Part shown: positions 22,593 to 32,145 of the stretch, piece after piece
Position numbering within the stretch: position 1 is the first letter of the stretch
Layout of the letters: the number at the start of each line of letters is the position of its first letter
NCBI GenBank assembly: GCA_963082975.1
Contig: OY720347.1
Coordinates: 48,050,655-48,114,654 of the forward strand
Direction of reading: 5' to 3'
DNA length: 64,000 bases
Origin: Labia minor
Lineage: Eukaryota > Arthropoda > Insecta > Dermaptera > Spongiphoridae
Notes under the pieces: generated by a model
Database searches by the model: none
Seen by the model: only the letters and a program-made list of their open reading frames with translations
Told to the model about the DNA's origin: nothing
Made by a program: the position numbers and the translations under genes

Positions 22593-23790
22593 CATAATAA
22601 TTTAAATTTAATTTGATCATATAAAGAATTTGATCATATAAGTCAAGAGAGTCAAGACAACCACATTTTGGAAAAGGTATATGAAATTGTGAGGAATTAT
22701 AGTGAAACATTCCTCATTGAGTAAAATTTGAAATAGAGTGGCGTTGAGTTTTTCATAGAGGAATTATTAAGTAAAGCGATCAAGAAATAAATTCAAAATA
22801 TGCATTATAAAAATTGAATTTGGTCTTCATTCCCAAATTCTTTATATCTTCTAATTTATTATAAATTAATTATAAATTTGATATTATAATTAATTAATTA
22901 ACAATCTAAGAGGAATATCGTCATCAATAGAGACATAATTGGAACTAGAACTAATACTAATTATATATATAAAAATGTATGTAATTAGATATTAACGAAA
23001 ACTCAAGTCTCATTCAAATTATCTAAACAATTGAATTTCCATAAAAATCAACTTTTTAAAACGAAAGTTTACTTGGTATTTAAGGTCAACTTAAATTATT
23101 ACAAAATAAACATAAACCAAAATGTTAATAATTTATATTAAGTTAATAATTTTTTTAATAGTGTAGTGTAGTTGTTTGGATCATTCATTATTAAAATTCT
23201 ATCTAACGATTTATCTATATACGTACCATCTATCAATATCTCGTAAGTTATGGATTATAATGATTGTTATAATATAACATTGAATTAAATATTAATATAT
23301 CAAATGAAATATTATAAATTAATAATGTTGTTACGTTTTGCGGTTTTTGCTTTTGTCTCGACGCATCGGGATTCAATCTAAATTATAATTGCTGGGTGGA
23401 TGCCTATTGGTCGTCGGTCCTTCCAATTCTAGTTGTGTCACTCATCTGTCTTATTGAATCTGATGAGACTGGTTTCCCAAATCTTTTTCTCTTGTTTAGA
23501 TTTTTCGACATTAAATTGAACATATAATCATTTATATAATATTAATTATTAGTTTTTAAATATCTTGTAATTTTTAAATGTCCATGTGAAGAATATTTAA
23601 ATACATTCCAAACTATAAATATAATTTTAATTTATCTTTAGCTATAGGTGAATATTATAATAATTTTATTATAGATTAATACTTAAAATACTTGATATAC
23701 GTTATTTCTTTTTATTAATAAAATGACATGATGGTACATCCAAATTTATATTAAAGGATAAGCATTAGATTATATTTTTAAGTGTTGTTT
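22593..23790. other. AT-rich DNA with one mixed-composition patch
   Basis: The patch at about 23335-23500 (CTCGACGCATCGGGATTC, TGGATGCCTATTGGTCGTCG) stands out from the background. It has no frame, repeat partner or RNA fold that I recognise. Confidence 0.45.
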
Positions 23791-24452
23791 TTTACTTCGT
23801 ATAGGGAAGTATTGGTATCGTCAAAAATTTCGACTTCGAGATTTCGATAGATCTTGACGTTTTAGACCTCCCTGAGTCGGAAAATACCATTTTTCGAATT
23901 ATGTCTGGGTGTATGTAATGTTTGTCAGTGAGCAAATTTACTCAGAAACTAATCAATCTAGGACTTCGAAATTTGGTACACCGATATTATTCACAGTTTG
24001 TAGATTTTTATCAAAATTTCGTCAAAATCGGTTAACCGGAAGTGGTACTTTACCTACACTGGTTGCGTTTACCTTTCAAATAAAGTACCAGTTTACTTCG
24101 AGATATTTGCTTCATATTTTGTATATAAATTTAAAAATATGAAAAAAATTCAGATACCAAATTTCATCATGATCTGACTACCGGAAGTGACATTTTACCT
24201 ATACAAGTAGCGTTTACCTTTTTTTAGTAAAGTTACAGTTTACTTCCAGATATTTTTCATTTAAAATATAAGTTAAACGGAAGTAGCACTTTATTCTATA
24301 TATATATATATATAAATATAAATGTTATCAAATTTGACACCAATAAACTAACAAGAACTGGCTCTTTATCAATACCAAGTTTACACATTCTAAATATTCA
24401 TTCACAACTCTTTATACCTATTTATATGCGGGAGGACACTCCCGATTTTTTA
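23791..24452 (+). mobile_element. Helentron-like repeat, family C, copy C2
   Basis: It starts TTTACTTCGTATAGGGAAG and ends with hairpin 24430-24443 (GGGAG, loop GACA, CTCCC) then GATTTTTTATT. The body runs GACCTCCCTGAGTCGG, ATGTCTGGGTGTATG, AATTTGGTACACCG, CGGTTAACCGGAAGTGG. The 3' inverted motif before the hairpin is eroded compared with copy C3. A later CTACCGGAAGTGACATTTTA repeats the CCGGAAGTG element inside the body. Confidence 0.75.
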
Positions 24453-24792
24453 TTTCTAAATAAGTATGACCAACTTTTAAAAAGGTCATTTTGAGAAGAA
24501 TTATATTTCTATTTTTTTAGACAAAAATATCAAGTTTAGGTTACTGGTGTGAAACTTTTAGAGACAATAATTTAGTTAATTAAAAGATGATAAATAAAAA
24601 GCTTAACATACAGAATTGAAATCATACAAAGACTAACAATAACTATACATTATACTAAGTAATCAATTAATTACAATTTATGTAGAATAAAATTTCATTT
24701 TGACAATTACACCTTGTAAAAACGTGTAAACCAAATATTACTATTTTTAATATTAATTCTTCTCTATAAATATAATTTTGATTTTAATGATT
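24453..24792. other. AT-rich DNA, nothing recognised
   Basis: No gene or repeat end recognised between repeats C2 and B5. Confidence 0.5.
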
Positions 24793-25056
24793 TTTACTAA
24801 ATTTTCGATGTCGAGATTTTGATGTTTTTATACGTTTTGAAGGTCCCTGAGTCATTTTCACTAAGGTTGAGAAAAATGTTTGTGGGTGTAAGTGTATGTA
24901 GACAAGATTAGGCAAAAACAGTTTGAGCTAAAATAATGAAATTTTGTACACCGGCATTATTCAAAATTCGTAGTTTTCTATCATCTTTTGAGAAATGTAG
25001 CTCATTTAGAAGAGGTCTTTTACCTTCCACGTTTTCATTTTTTTCCTCTAAACTAT
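24793..25056 (+). mobile_element. Helentron-like repeat, family B, 5' fragment B5
   Basis: It begins near ACTAAATTTTCGATGTCG (the 5' mini-hairpin is lost), keeps GGTCCCTGAGTCATTTTC and the GTTTGAGCTAAAATAATG-AAATTT block, and stops after TTTTTTCCTCTAAACT. The 3' half and terminal hairpin are missing. Confidence 0.7.
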
Positions 25057-25732
25057 ATTATTTAAGTTATGTACATATTTAATTCTTATAATTACCTAAT
25101 GAAATATTTAAACATTTCAACATTATAAGGTTTTTTTTGTTTTAAATGTAATTTCTCATAAGCCAAAACCCCTACACCGACTGCCCAGAATCACCACCCC
25201 ATTTAGGCATATTGCAAAAGGTTTTTTGCTTATTTGCTATTTTTGTAAATTTTAGTATTTCTTATTTTAAGAATAATCAAGCCCACTTAAACAAATATTA
25301 AATATCTAAATTCAACTTTTATTTTTTTTTAATTATATTGTATATCTTATAAACCAAAATTTTTGTTTTGTTACTTTACCTAACCAAATTTCTATCTAGT
25401 AATTTTATATTTATGGGAAATAAATTATCAGATAGCAATAGAGATTGTTAATTAATTATTATTAATTAATTGTTTAAAAGTACCAATCCACTAGTATCAT
25501 ACACTTACTCTCACAACTACACTCGCAATTTCATAAACCTTCCATATTAAAAGAAATTTAATCACTGTTTCAGTCTTTAATAGCATTTAGATCATTAAAA
25601 TAATATTTTAGTATTTTCATTTTATAACTCGATATTTGTCTGTTAATGGTTTCATATAAAAATTATACTGTATTTATTAATTATTCAGATATTTTGATAA
25701 TAATATATAGTACCTATTGTATGTATATATAT
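25057..25732. other. AT-rich DNA flanking the BEL insertion
   Basis: No gene recognised. A patch at about 25160-25205 (CCAAAACCCCTACACCGAC) has more C. The BEL element has inserted at the end of a TA-rich tract. Confidence 0.5.
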
Positions 25733-25737
25733 ATAGA
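25733..25737 (+). repeat. BEL target-site duplication (left)
   Basis: ATAGA, identical to 29991-29995 across the element. Five bp fits BEL/Pao integrases. Confidence 0.85.
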
Positions 25738-26730
25738 TGTTAAGGCAAAGAAGGTGCCAATTGAAATTATGCTTCAGTGCATAAATTAATTCCCTTCTTT
25801 GCGTTAACAATGGGTTGGTTGTATTTATATTAATAATAATATAATTCAAATATAAGGTTTAGTCAAGGTCGCCAGTTAATTTTGTTTTATCAAAAAGGAA
25901 AATTAACAAAACCTTTTAATTCAAACGATACTTACCAATAGACCAGTTAGACTCATATAATTTCTAAAATCATAAGAAATACATGAATCGTCTCTGGGTG
26001 ATCCGAATTCTGCAGACACGAGGCTTCTAATTCTTATTTAAATAAAACAAGAAATAAAAACGCTGGAAGCTCTCCAACCACAATCAATTTAACCCACCTA
26101 AATTTCCTTAAGGTATAAAGAAAGAATTAGTAAATAAAACAATTTTAATCTCGTTTTTCTGATATATTTATATAAAGCAGTGTATATTATAAAAGTTAAA
26201 AGGATAAAAAAAGCAGTATACAATTAGGTTTGCGATGAAAGCAAATAAAGCAAATAATCCTAACTTAAATTAACAAATTAACAAATTAACAATTCAATAA
26301 AAGAATAAACAAATGAAGTATAATGGAGATCGCACAATATTTCTCCACTGGACCTCAAATATGTAAAAAAAAATTAAATTATGAAATAAGGTTTATTAAA
26401 ACATTAACAAATTAATTAACATAGCAATTTTAATACAACCTGAGCAGCAAGAATTAAAGAAAGGAGAATTTTTACAAACCCAAAAATGGTTTCTGTTCGA
26501 ATCTGAGAGGTTTTCCAATTCAACTTCTCAGCAGGCAGACCAACAGACAAATAGGCAAATATCCACATGAAAAGCAATGACCAAAACCCAAAGACCCAGG
26601 AAACAAGACGGTACAAAAACATTCGAATTTTGCAACCCTGTGTCACGTGACCCGTCCTGTCTTCTCTGACCTTAGACATTTCAAAACTTAAAAATATCCT
26701 ATTTGCGGGAAATTTGATCTTGCTCAAACA
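25738..26730 (-). repeat. BEL 3' LTR
   Basis: On the minus strand it starts TGTTTGAGCAAGATC (at 26730) and ends GCCTTAACA (at 25738). It matches 28997-29990 except for a cluster of about five substitutions and an indel within 25743-25768 and one substitution near 25965. Its outer end contains an inverted repeat, 25738-25755 with 25792-25809. An 87-codon hydrophobic frame (26416-26679) runs inside it. Confidence 0.93.
26416..26679 (-). CDS. Small hydrophobic ORF in the BEL 3' LTR (function unknown)
   Basis: The frame reads MSKVREDRTGHV at its start and has two hydrophobic stretches, LYRLVSWVFGFWSLLFMWIF (about residues 23-42) and a C-terminal FGFVKILLSLILAAQVV. Upstream the same frame continues into the internal region, to 26799. 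The identical frame is in the 5' LTR. A diverged solo LTR at 44520-45375 has a different but also hydrophobic frame (VCAVLLLGFWFSVLVC). No known family was recognised. It may be a non-coding shadow; the confidence is for a real product. Confidence 0.2.
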   Translation of the reverse strand: MSKVREDRTGHVTQGCKIRMFLYRLVSWVFGFWSLLFMWIFAYLSVGLPAEKLNWKTSQIRTETIFGFVKILLSLILAAQVVLKLLC

Positions 26731-26749
26731 TAACTCCCCCCTTTTTAGA
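26731..26749 (-). promoter_or_regulatory. BEL polypurine tract
   Basis: On the minus strand AAAAAGGGGGGAGTTA abuts the first base of the 3' LTR. This is the expected plus-strand priming site for reverse transcription. Confidence 0.8.
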
Positions 26750-26891
26750 GAACCCCGATTCTCTAAACACTTTCGACAATTCTGAGAGCCACCCCCCAAA
26801 TGGAATGGAATTCAGACTCTATGCTGCTATCAGTACTGAAAACTATTATTAATAAATTTGCACTAAAATAAACAAATAAAAAACATTCAAT

Positions 26892-28865
26892 TTAATTTAT
26901 CAGGATTCTTCCTGATCCAAAACAATTTGATTTCTTTTTGACTCTATGTCCCTTAGTCTTCGAAATGTTTTCCCTTGAAATTCCAATTTTTCCATTAAAT
27001 TCAGTATTCAATGTCCCCTCTCCCTGCTTTAATTTTAAATTTTTATTTAAATTTTTCCCAATTATAGATCCAAAAATGACCCAACCCAATGATGTGTTTT
27101 GTGCAAATAAATTTCCCTCTTTGTTCTTTCTCAGGCCATTTGAAACAATTTTTGAATATAAATCCACCCCAATTAAAACCAATACCTCCTTGGGCTCAAA
27201 GAAAGAATCATCTGATAGCGGCAAACCATCAGCAAATTCAAACTGATTCTTTTCCATTTGAAAGGTGGGGATTCTAAATTTTAAATTGTCTATCACGTTG
27301 AACTTGGCGGTCGTGGAGAAAGAGCCATCTACTGGGGAGAAAAAGTCCAAATTTACTGCCTTATTCGAATCGGCCAATGGCTGATTTTTCAAACCAGCAA
27401 TTGACATTTTCGATTCAAACGGCACCAACTTTAAACTTTTTAATAACTTACTAGAGATTAATGATACTTCGCTACCCGGGTCAATGAAGGCATTAATCTT
27501 CATTTGTTGACCATTAGGCAGCTTACATATCATCAATGCTCTACCCAAAATCGAACAAAAACCACCATTTTTGCAAAAATAATTGTTTGTACTGGTGGGA
27601 ATAGGAGAGGAGGGCGGGGATTCAGATTGATTACCATCTTTAGGAGATTGCTGCCCAGACTGCGTGTTTCCAAAAGTCTGTTTCTTATTGAGGTCCATTG
27701 AAGATTTTCTCTTTCCAAAATGCAGGAGACAATTGTGCGACCTCTTACAAATTTTACACTCTCCAAAAGTGCAGTCTTTTGATTTATGTTTCTCTGAAAA
27801 ACATTTGAAACACAGATGATTAGATTTTACAAAATAATACCTCTCTGAAGGACTTTTCTGAGAGAAATGGACACAATTGTGTAAAATGTGGTTGTCCTTT
27901 TTACACAATTTACAAATTTTCTTTATTTTAATAAAAGTATTTAATACTTTCCTGTCCTTCTTACACTGTTTCAACACTGGCTTATCTTCCCGTGGTGTTT
28001 CTCGACCTCTTACAGAATCCGCAAGTTGTGTAAGAAATTCGAGCAAAACATCCAATGCCGGGATTTCTTCGCTTTTCAAAGGGAAGATGAATCTCGACCT
28101 CGCCTCTGGATCCAGTTTAGACAAAACTGCATAGATGAGATAGGGATTGGACTCGACAGTATTTATAGTTAAAGAGTTCAACTGCGCAATAATTTCCCTA
28201 ACCATCGAGATCAATTTATTATAATTTTCACTCGAGGGAGTTAAAATTGGCTGCAAGCCGAACATCTTTTCAATAAGGTCGAATACCAAGTCTCTATACT
28301 TATAAAACGCCTTGCGCAGTATGTCTCTCGCTGGGATGTAGTTCTCGTCGGTCGACGGAAGATGCCGAATCGTGTCCAATGCCTTGGGTCCCAAGTAGCC
28401 TTTCAGATATTGCAGCTTCTGCGCTGCACTCAAGGAGGGGTTGGATCCTATTGCCGCGTCGAACTGATTCGTAAACGGCAAATAATCCACGTATTCCCCT
28501 GTAAAAGTCGGTAATTGGATCTTTGGCAAATTAACATTATTTGCAGCTAAACCCAATACCGACTTCTCCTGCTTTATTGTTGGCTGCTGTGGGACATTTA
28601 ACACACATTTATTAAGCGATAGGATGAGACGATCAGTGTTTTCCAACACGTTTTCACACTGGTCATCCACACCCTTTTCAAAAATATTATTTTGCAACAA
28701 TTCAAGTTGCAAAATTACATCTTTAGTTTCAGCAACTAAAGCTTGAATCCCCGTGCTATTTGTGTTGGTCAGCCCCGCGAATAACAATTCTTTAATTCTA
28801 GCTGCTCTTGTTAATTTTTTCATCTCAATGCTGATTTGTTTCAATTGAGCTTCCAAATCAGCCAT
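26892..28865 (-). CDS. BEL/Pao Gag-protease polyprotein (657 aa)
   Basis: This is an uninterrupted ORF beginning MADLEAQLKQ. Residues 1-100 are helical/coiled-coil-like. Residues about 113-300 match the BEL Gag core (LPKIQLPTFTGEYVDYLPF, family DUF1759). Two perfect CCHC zinc knuckles follow, C318-C321-H326-C331 and C352-C355-H360-C365, then a third CKIC...H motif (370-382). Residues about 440-600 match the retropepsin-like peptidase of BEL elements (DUF1758), ending LGWVIFGSI. The catalytic motif, normally D-S/T-G, reads IDPGSEVSLI (D462-P463-G464). The frame ends after about 57 further residues, where pol would begin. Gag packages the RNA and the protease would cleave the polyprotein. Whether DPG can be active is uncertain. 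Confidence 0.92.
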   Translation of the reverse strand: MADLEAQLKQISIEMKKLTRAARIKELLFAGLTNTNSTGIQALVAETKDVILQLELLQNNIFEKGVDDQCENVLENTDRLILSLNKCVLNVPQQPTIKQEKSVLGLAANNVNLPKIQLPTFTGEYVDYLPFTNQFDAAIGSNPSLSAAQKLQYLKGYLGPKALDTIRHLPSTDENYIPARDILRKAFYKYRDLVFDLIEKMFGLQPILTPSSENYNKLISMVREIIAQLNSLTINTVESNPYLIYAVLSKLDPEARSRFIFPLKSEEIPALDVLLEFLTQLADSVRGRETPREDKPVLKQCKKDRKVLNTFIKIKKICKLCKKDNHILHNCVHFSQKSPSERYYFVKSNHLCFKCFSEKHKSKDCTFGECKICKRSHNCLLHFGKRKSSMDLNKKQTFGNTQSGQQSPKDGNQSESPPSSPIPTSTNNYFCKNGGFCSILGRALMICKLPNGQQMKINAFIDPGSEVSLISSKLLKSLKLVPFESKMSIAGLKNQPLADSNKAVNLDFFSPVDGSFSTTAKFNVIDNLKFRIPTFQMEKNQFEFADGLPLSDDSFFEPKEVLVLIGVDLYSKIVSNGLRKNKEGNLFAQNTSLGWVIFGSIIGKNLNKNLKLKQGEGTLNTEFNGKIGISRENISKTKGHRVKKKSNCFGSGRILIN

Positions 28866-28966
28866 TATTTCAATTATTTATATACAAATATATCAGAATT
28901 TAGCCAAAAATCAAACCAAAAGGAAAGGCAAATGAGAAAAAACTAACCTGATTAGAGACACCTCCA

Positions 28967-28986
28967 GTCCTGTCCACGGCTCGCCA
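28967..28986 (-). promoter_or_regulatory. BEL primer-binding site candidate
   Basis: The minus strand reads TGGCGAGCCGTGGACAGGAC, starting 10 nt inside the 5' LTR edge. TGGCGA...ACAGGAC sequences at this position are common as tRNA primer sites in insect LTR elements. I did not assign the tRNA, and a 10-nt offset is longer than usual. Confidence 0.6.
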
Positions 28987-28996
28987 AAAGAAATTA

Positions 28997-29990
28997 TGTT
29001 AACGCAAAAAAGATCCCAATTGAAAAATATGCTTCAGTGCATAAATTAATTCCCTTCTTTGCGTTAACAATGGGTTGGTTGTATTTATATTAATAATAAT
29101 ATAATTCAAATATAAGGTTTAGTCAAGGTCGCCAGTTAATTTTGTTTTATCAAAAAGGAAAATTAACAAAACCTTTTAATTCAAACGATACTTACCAATA
29201 GACCAGTTAGACTCATATAATTTCTTAAATCATAAGAAATACATGAATCGTCTCTGGGTGATCCGAATTCTGCAGACACGAGGCTTCTAATTCTTATTTA
29301 AATAAAACAAGAAATAAAAACGCTGGAAGCTCTCCAACCACAATCAATTTAACCCACCTAAATTTCCTTAAGGTATAAAGAAAGAATTAGTAAATAAAAC
29401 AATTTTAATCTCGTTTTTCTGATATATTTATATAAAGCAGTGTATATTATAAAAGTTAAAAGGATAAAAAAAGCAGTATACAATTAGGTTTGCGATGAAA
29501 GCAAATAAAGCAAATAATCCTAACTTAAATTAACAAATTAACAAATTAACAATTCAATAAAAGAATAAACAAATGAAGTATAATGGAGATCGCACAATAT
29601 TTCTCCACTGGACCTCAAATATGTAAAAAAAAATTAAATTATGAAATAAGGTTTATTAAAACATTAACAAATTAATTAACATAGCAATTTTAATACAACC
29701 TGAGCAGCAAGAATTAAAGAAAGGAGAATTTTTACAAACCCAAAAATGGTTTCTGTTCGAATCTGAGAGGTTTTCCAATTCAACTTCTCAGCAGGCAGAC
29801 CAACAGACAAATAGGCAAATATCCACATGAAAAGCAATGACCAAAACCCAAAGACCCAGGAAACAAGACGGTACAAAAACATTCGAATTTTGCAACCCTG
29901 TGTCACGTGACCCGTCCTGTCTTCTCTGACCTTAGACATTTCAAAACTTAAAAATATCCTATTTGCGGGAAATTTGATCTTGCTCAAACA
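28997..29990 (-). repeat. BEL 5' LTR
   Basis: Minus-strand start TGTTTGAGCAAGATC at 29990, end GCGTTAACA at 28997. It supplies promoter and polyadenylation functions in BEL elements. It is almost identical to 25738-26730 except for the innermost 40 bp, which read AACGCAAAAAAGATCCC instead of AAGGCAAAGAAGGTGCC on the plus strand. The inverted repeat 28997-29013 with 29052-29069 is kept. Confidence 0.93.
29676..29939 (-). CDS. Small hydrophobic ORF in the BEL 5' LTR (function unknown)
   Basis: Same 87-codon frame as in the 3' LTR at 26416-26679, intact. An upstream in-frame ATG at 30002 lies in flanking DNA beyond the LTR, so the ATG at 29939 is the only start that belongs to the element. The strong LTR identity means conservation between the two copies carries no information about selection. 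Confidence 0.2.
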   Translation of the reverse strand: MSKVREDRTGHVTQGCKIRMFLYRLVSWVFGFWSLLFMWIFAYLSVGLPAEKLNWKTSQIRTETIFGFVKILLSLILAAQVVLKLLC

Positions 29991-29995
29991 ATAGA
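29991..29995 (+). repeat. BEL target-site duplication (right)
   Basis: ATAGA, the partner of 25733-25737. Confidence 0.85.
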
Positions 29996-30779
29996 CAATC
30001 ATAACTATAAAATAATCAGTGTTTTTTATAACTTAAATATTGATTTTTGTTTTAATATTTATCAAAATTTTTAATTAGGAAAAAGAATATATATATTTAT
30101 TTTTTTAATATTTTTAATAAACTTCATATAAAATTAATATCAAATAAGATCCAGATATTAAAATTTTGTTTAAAGAAAATATTAATTTCCAGAGGAAATT
30201 CATTAATAAAATCTATTTTCGATTAATCATTTTAAATGGAAATATTTTTCTAAAAAAATAAAAAAATAAAATTATTTTAAAAATTTTTACTATCCGTATA
30301 AACTTTTTAATGAAAAGAAATCAAAAAAATTTAAATAGTCATAAATTTTAAATTATTAATTATAATATTGTATTTCTTAAATTTCATTAAATAATTAGAC
30401 TGTTATAATTGGAATTGATTTTCTATCCCCATTATATATTTGATGAGTATAACTTTTTCATTTCGAACGTGAACAAAGTAAGCAATTTGTTAAATGATGT
30501 AATAGGATTAATTTCGAGGCCTTTGGTTTTCGTCCATACGAAGTAAATTATCTCTTAATTACACAATACACCCTGTCCAAATTATTTGGTTTATTATATT
30601 TGTTGTTCGTTTTTAATTGTTTTCTATTTAGAAATTTTATAAGATTTAGAAATTTAAGAAAATCATCAAGTCATTTTTATGCCTAGTTTATATATCCAGA
30701 ATATCTTAAGATTATAAATTGAAAAATATTAGTCTTAATAATCCAGAATCATTAGAAACGTTTTTTATGCAACCTGCCC
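29996..30779. other. AT-rich DNA, nothing recognised
   Basis: No gene or repeat end recognised. Confidence 0.5.
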
Positions 30780-31045
30780 AGTGCTTGACATTAATTTTAA
30801 TAATAAAAGTGTAAATGTAATCTCTCTGGTTTTTGAACATCCTATTAACGGCCAAGGACTATGCATGATTTCTTTATAATTTTGATTTCGTGGGTTGGTA
30901 TCAGACCCCAAAAAGAGAAAAACTCTCTTGCCAAACCTAGGAATCGAACCCCAATTTAACAATCTTGGAAGAAAGATTTGATATCCATCATAATTATTGA
31001 AAAATATTTTAAGTCTCTTTCTTGTAATGAGAAATTTAATCATTA
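30780..31045 (-). mobile_element. Possible tRNA-related SINE
   Basis: The minus strand contains GGGGTTCGATTCCTAGG (30937-30957), a good RNA polymerase III B-box and T-arm-like sequence. About 25 nt upstream lies an anticodon-arm-like palindrome AATCTT/AAGATT. No convincing acceptor stem or D-arm is present, so a functional tRNA is unlikely. A non-tRNA body (GGGGTCTGATACCAACCC and onward) follows, as in SINEs. No second clear copy was found in the window, although 44290-44405 shows a weak resemblance. Confidence 0.4.
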
Positions 31046-31639
31046 TATAATATTTTTCTAAAAATCAATATTAAAAAAAAAAAAATAACCTATATATAAT
31101 ACTCGTATACTATCCTTTAAATTACTTATTTTCTTAAAGATTTAAAATATTATTTTATAAATTCATTGACACCATTACTTTACGTATATATCAACAAGTT
31201 ATTTAAAATAACTACTTTATTTTTTTAGATAAAATTAAAATATTCTAACATAATTTATCATAAAAATACTATCAAATATTCATTTATTGACATATTTTCT
31301 GAGTTTTATTATAATTTGCATCTAAAAAGTGGCAGACAATATTTTCGCTTTCAGTTGCTCCATTGTTTATTTGAAAAAAAATGATTATTCATAAAATTCG
31401 AATGAGATTCGGACAGTTTTTTACTTTCCCAATATATATGGGATATATGGATTGACTATCTCATTCACTTCATGAATTCCCATTTCTAGTTGTAATAGGA
31501 ATTATATTTTTCCATTTATTTAATTTTCAACTTGTAAATAAAAATGAAATTTTCTGACAAGTTGTAGAAATATTTTTTTTTTTACAAACTGTTTTTAATG
31601 AATTATATTTATTAGAATCAAACATCGAAATTAAATTAT
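31046..31639. other. AT-rich DNA, nothing recognised
   Basis: No gene or repeat end recognised. An ATT-type run at about 31640 borders the next LINE fragment and may be its tail. Confidence 0.5.
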
Positions 31640-32145
31640 TGTTATTATTATCGATCTATCTTTCTATCTCTGTGGCTCTACGGAACTCGAAAGTTCTTGG
31701 CCGCAGCAACCACATTTCTCAAGTGTCCCTATTCTGAGCCACAACCCTCCTATCCCTAACCTCTCCCATCTCTCTCACGTCTCTTCCTACCCACCGCGTC
31801 CTTGGTCTTCCAAGCAGGCGTTTCCCACTCGGTCTCCCCACAAATATATTTTTCGCCATTCTTGCCTCCCCCATTCTAGCCACGTGTCCTGCCCACCTCA
31901 GCCTTCTCGATTTTATAATTCTAATTATATCTGGAGATGCATAGAGGTCATGCAATTCCTCGTTATGCAATCTTTGCTATTCCCCGGTGACCTCATCTTT
32001 CTTTAGCCCATAAATGCTCGGCAGAATCCTATTCTCAAATACCCTAAATCTTCTCTCGTCACCTAAGGTCATAGACCATGCCTCACACCCATATAATACA
32101 ACCGGTAAAATAATTGTTTTATATATTTTAATTTTTATCCCCTTT
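31640..32145 (-). pseudogene. LINE C-terminal relic (LINE 2)
   Basis: Minus strand, in order: PVVLYGCEAWSMTLG (about 32060-32105), then after a stop and frameshift near 31980 the frame 31719-31970 with RRLRWAGHVARMGEARMAKN and GRPRTRWVGRDVREMG. It ends near TGGCCGCAGCAACCACATTTC on the plus strand. GCEAW and RRLRW.GHV.RM are hallmarks of the region C-terminal to reverse transcriptase in arthropod LINEs. The 3' end has a short ATT/AT-rich tail near 31640-31690. The 5' part is missing. Confidence 0.85.

Larger units (their letters stand above)
25738..29990 (-). mobile_element. BEL/Pao LTR retrotransposon, pol-less derivative
   Basis: The 4.25-kb insertion is bounded by two LTRs of about 994 bp (TGTT...AACA ends) and a 5-bp target duplication. 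The internal part of about 2.27 kb carries, on the minus strand, a primer-binding-site-like sequence, a gag-protease ORF, and a polypurine tract. Reverse transcriptase, RNase H and integrase are absent: the ORF ends soon after the protease domain and only about 140 bp separate it from the 3' LTR. Full-length BEL elements are usually 5-7 kb or more, so this is an internally deleted copy that would need enzymes in trans. The LTRs are almost identical, which points to recent insertion. Confidence 0.93.

Noticed and set aside
26416..26799. 127-codon protein spanning the internal region and the 3' LTR
   Set aside because: The N-terminal part is just read-through from the region before the polypurine tract; only the LTR portion recurs.
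27089..28134. Plus-strand frames inside the BEL ORF
   Set aside because: They are antisense shadows of the Gag-protease frame.
30937..30957. Minus-strand tRNA gene ending at GGTTCGATTCC
   Set aside because: The B-box is good but the D-arm and acceptor stem are absent, so a SINE-like origin is more likely.
31690..31760. Host gene similar to the RRLRWAGHVARM frame
   Set aside because: This motif is the C-terminal part of arthropod LINE proteins and occurs in several broken copies here.
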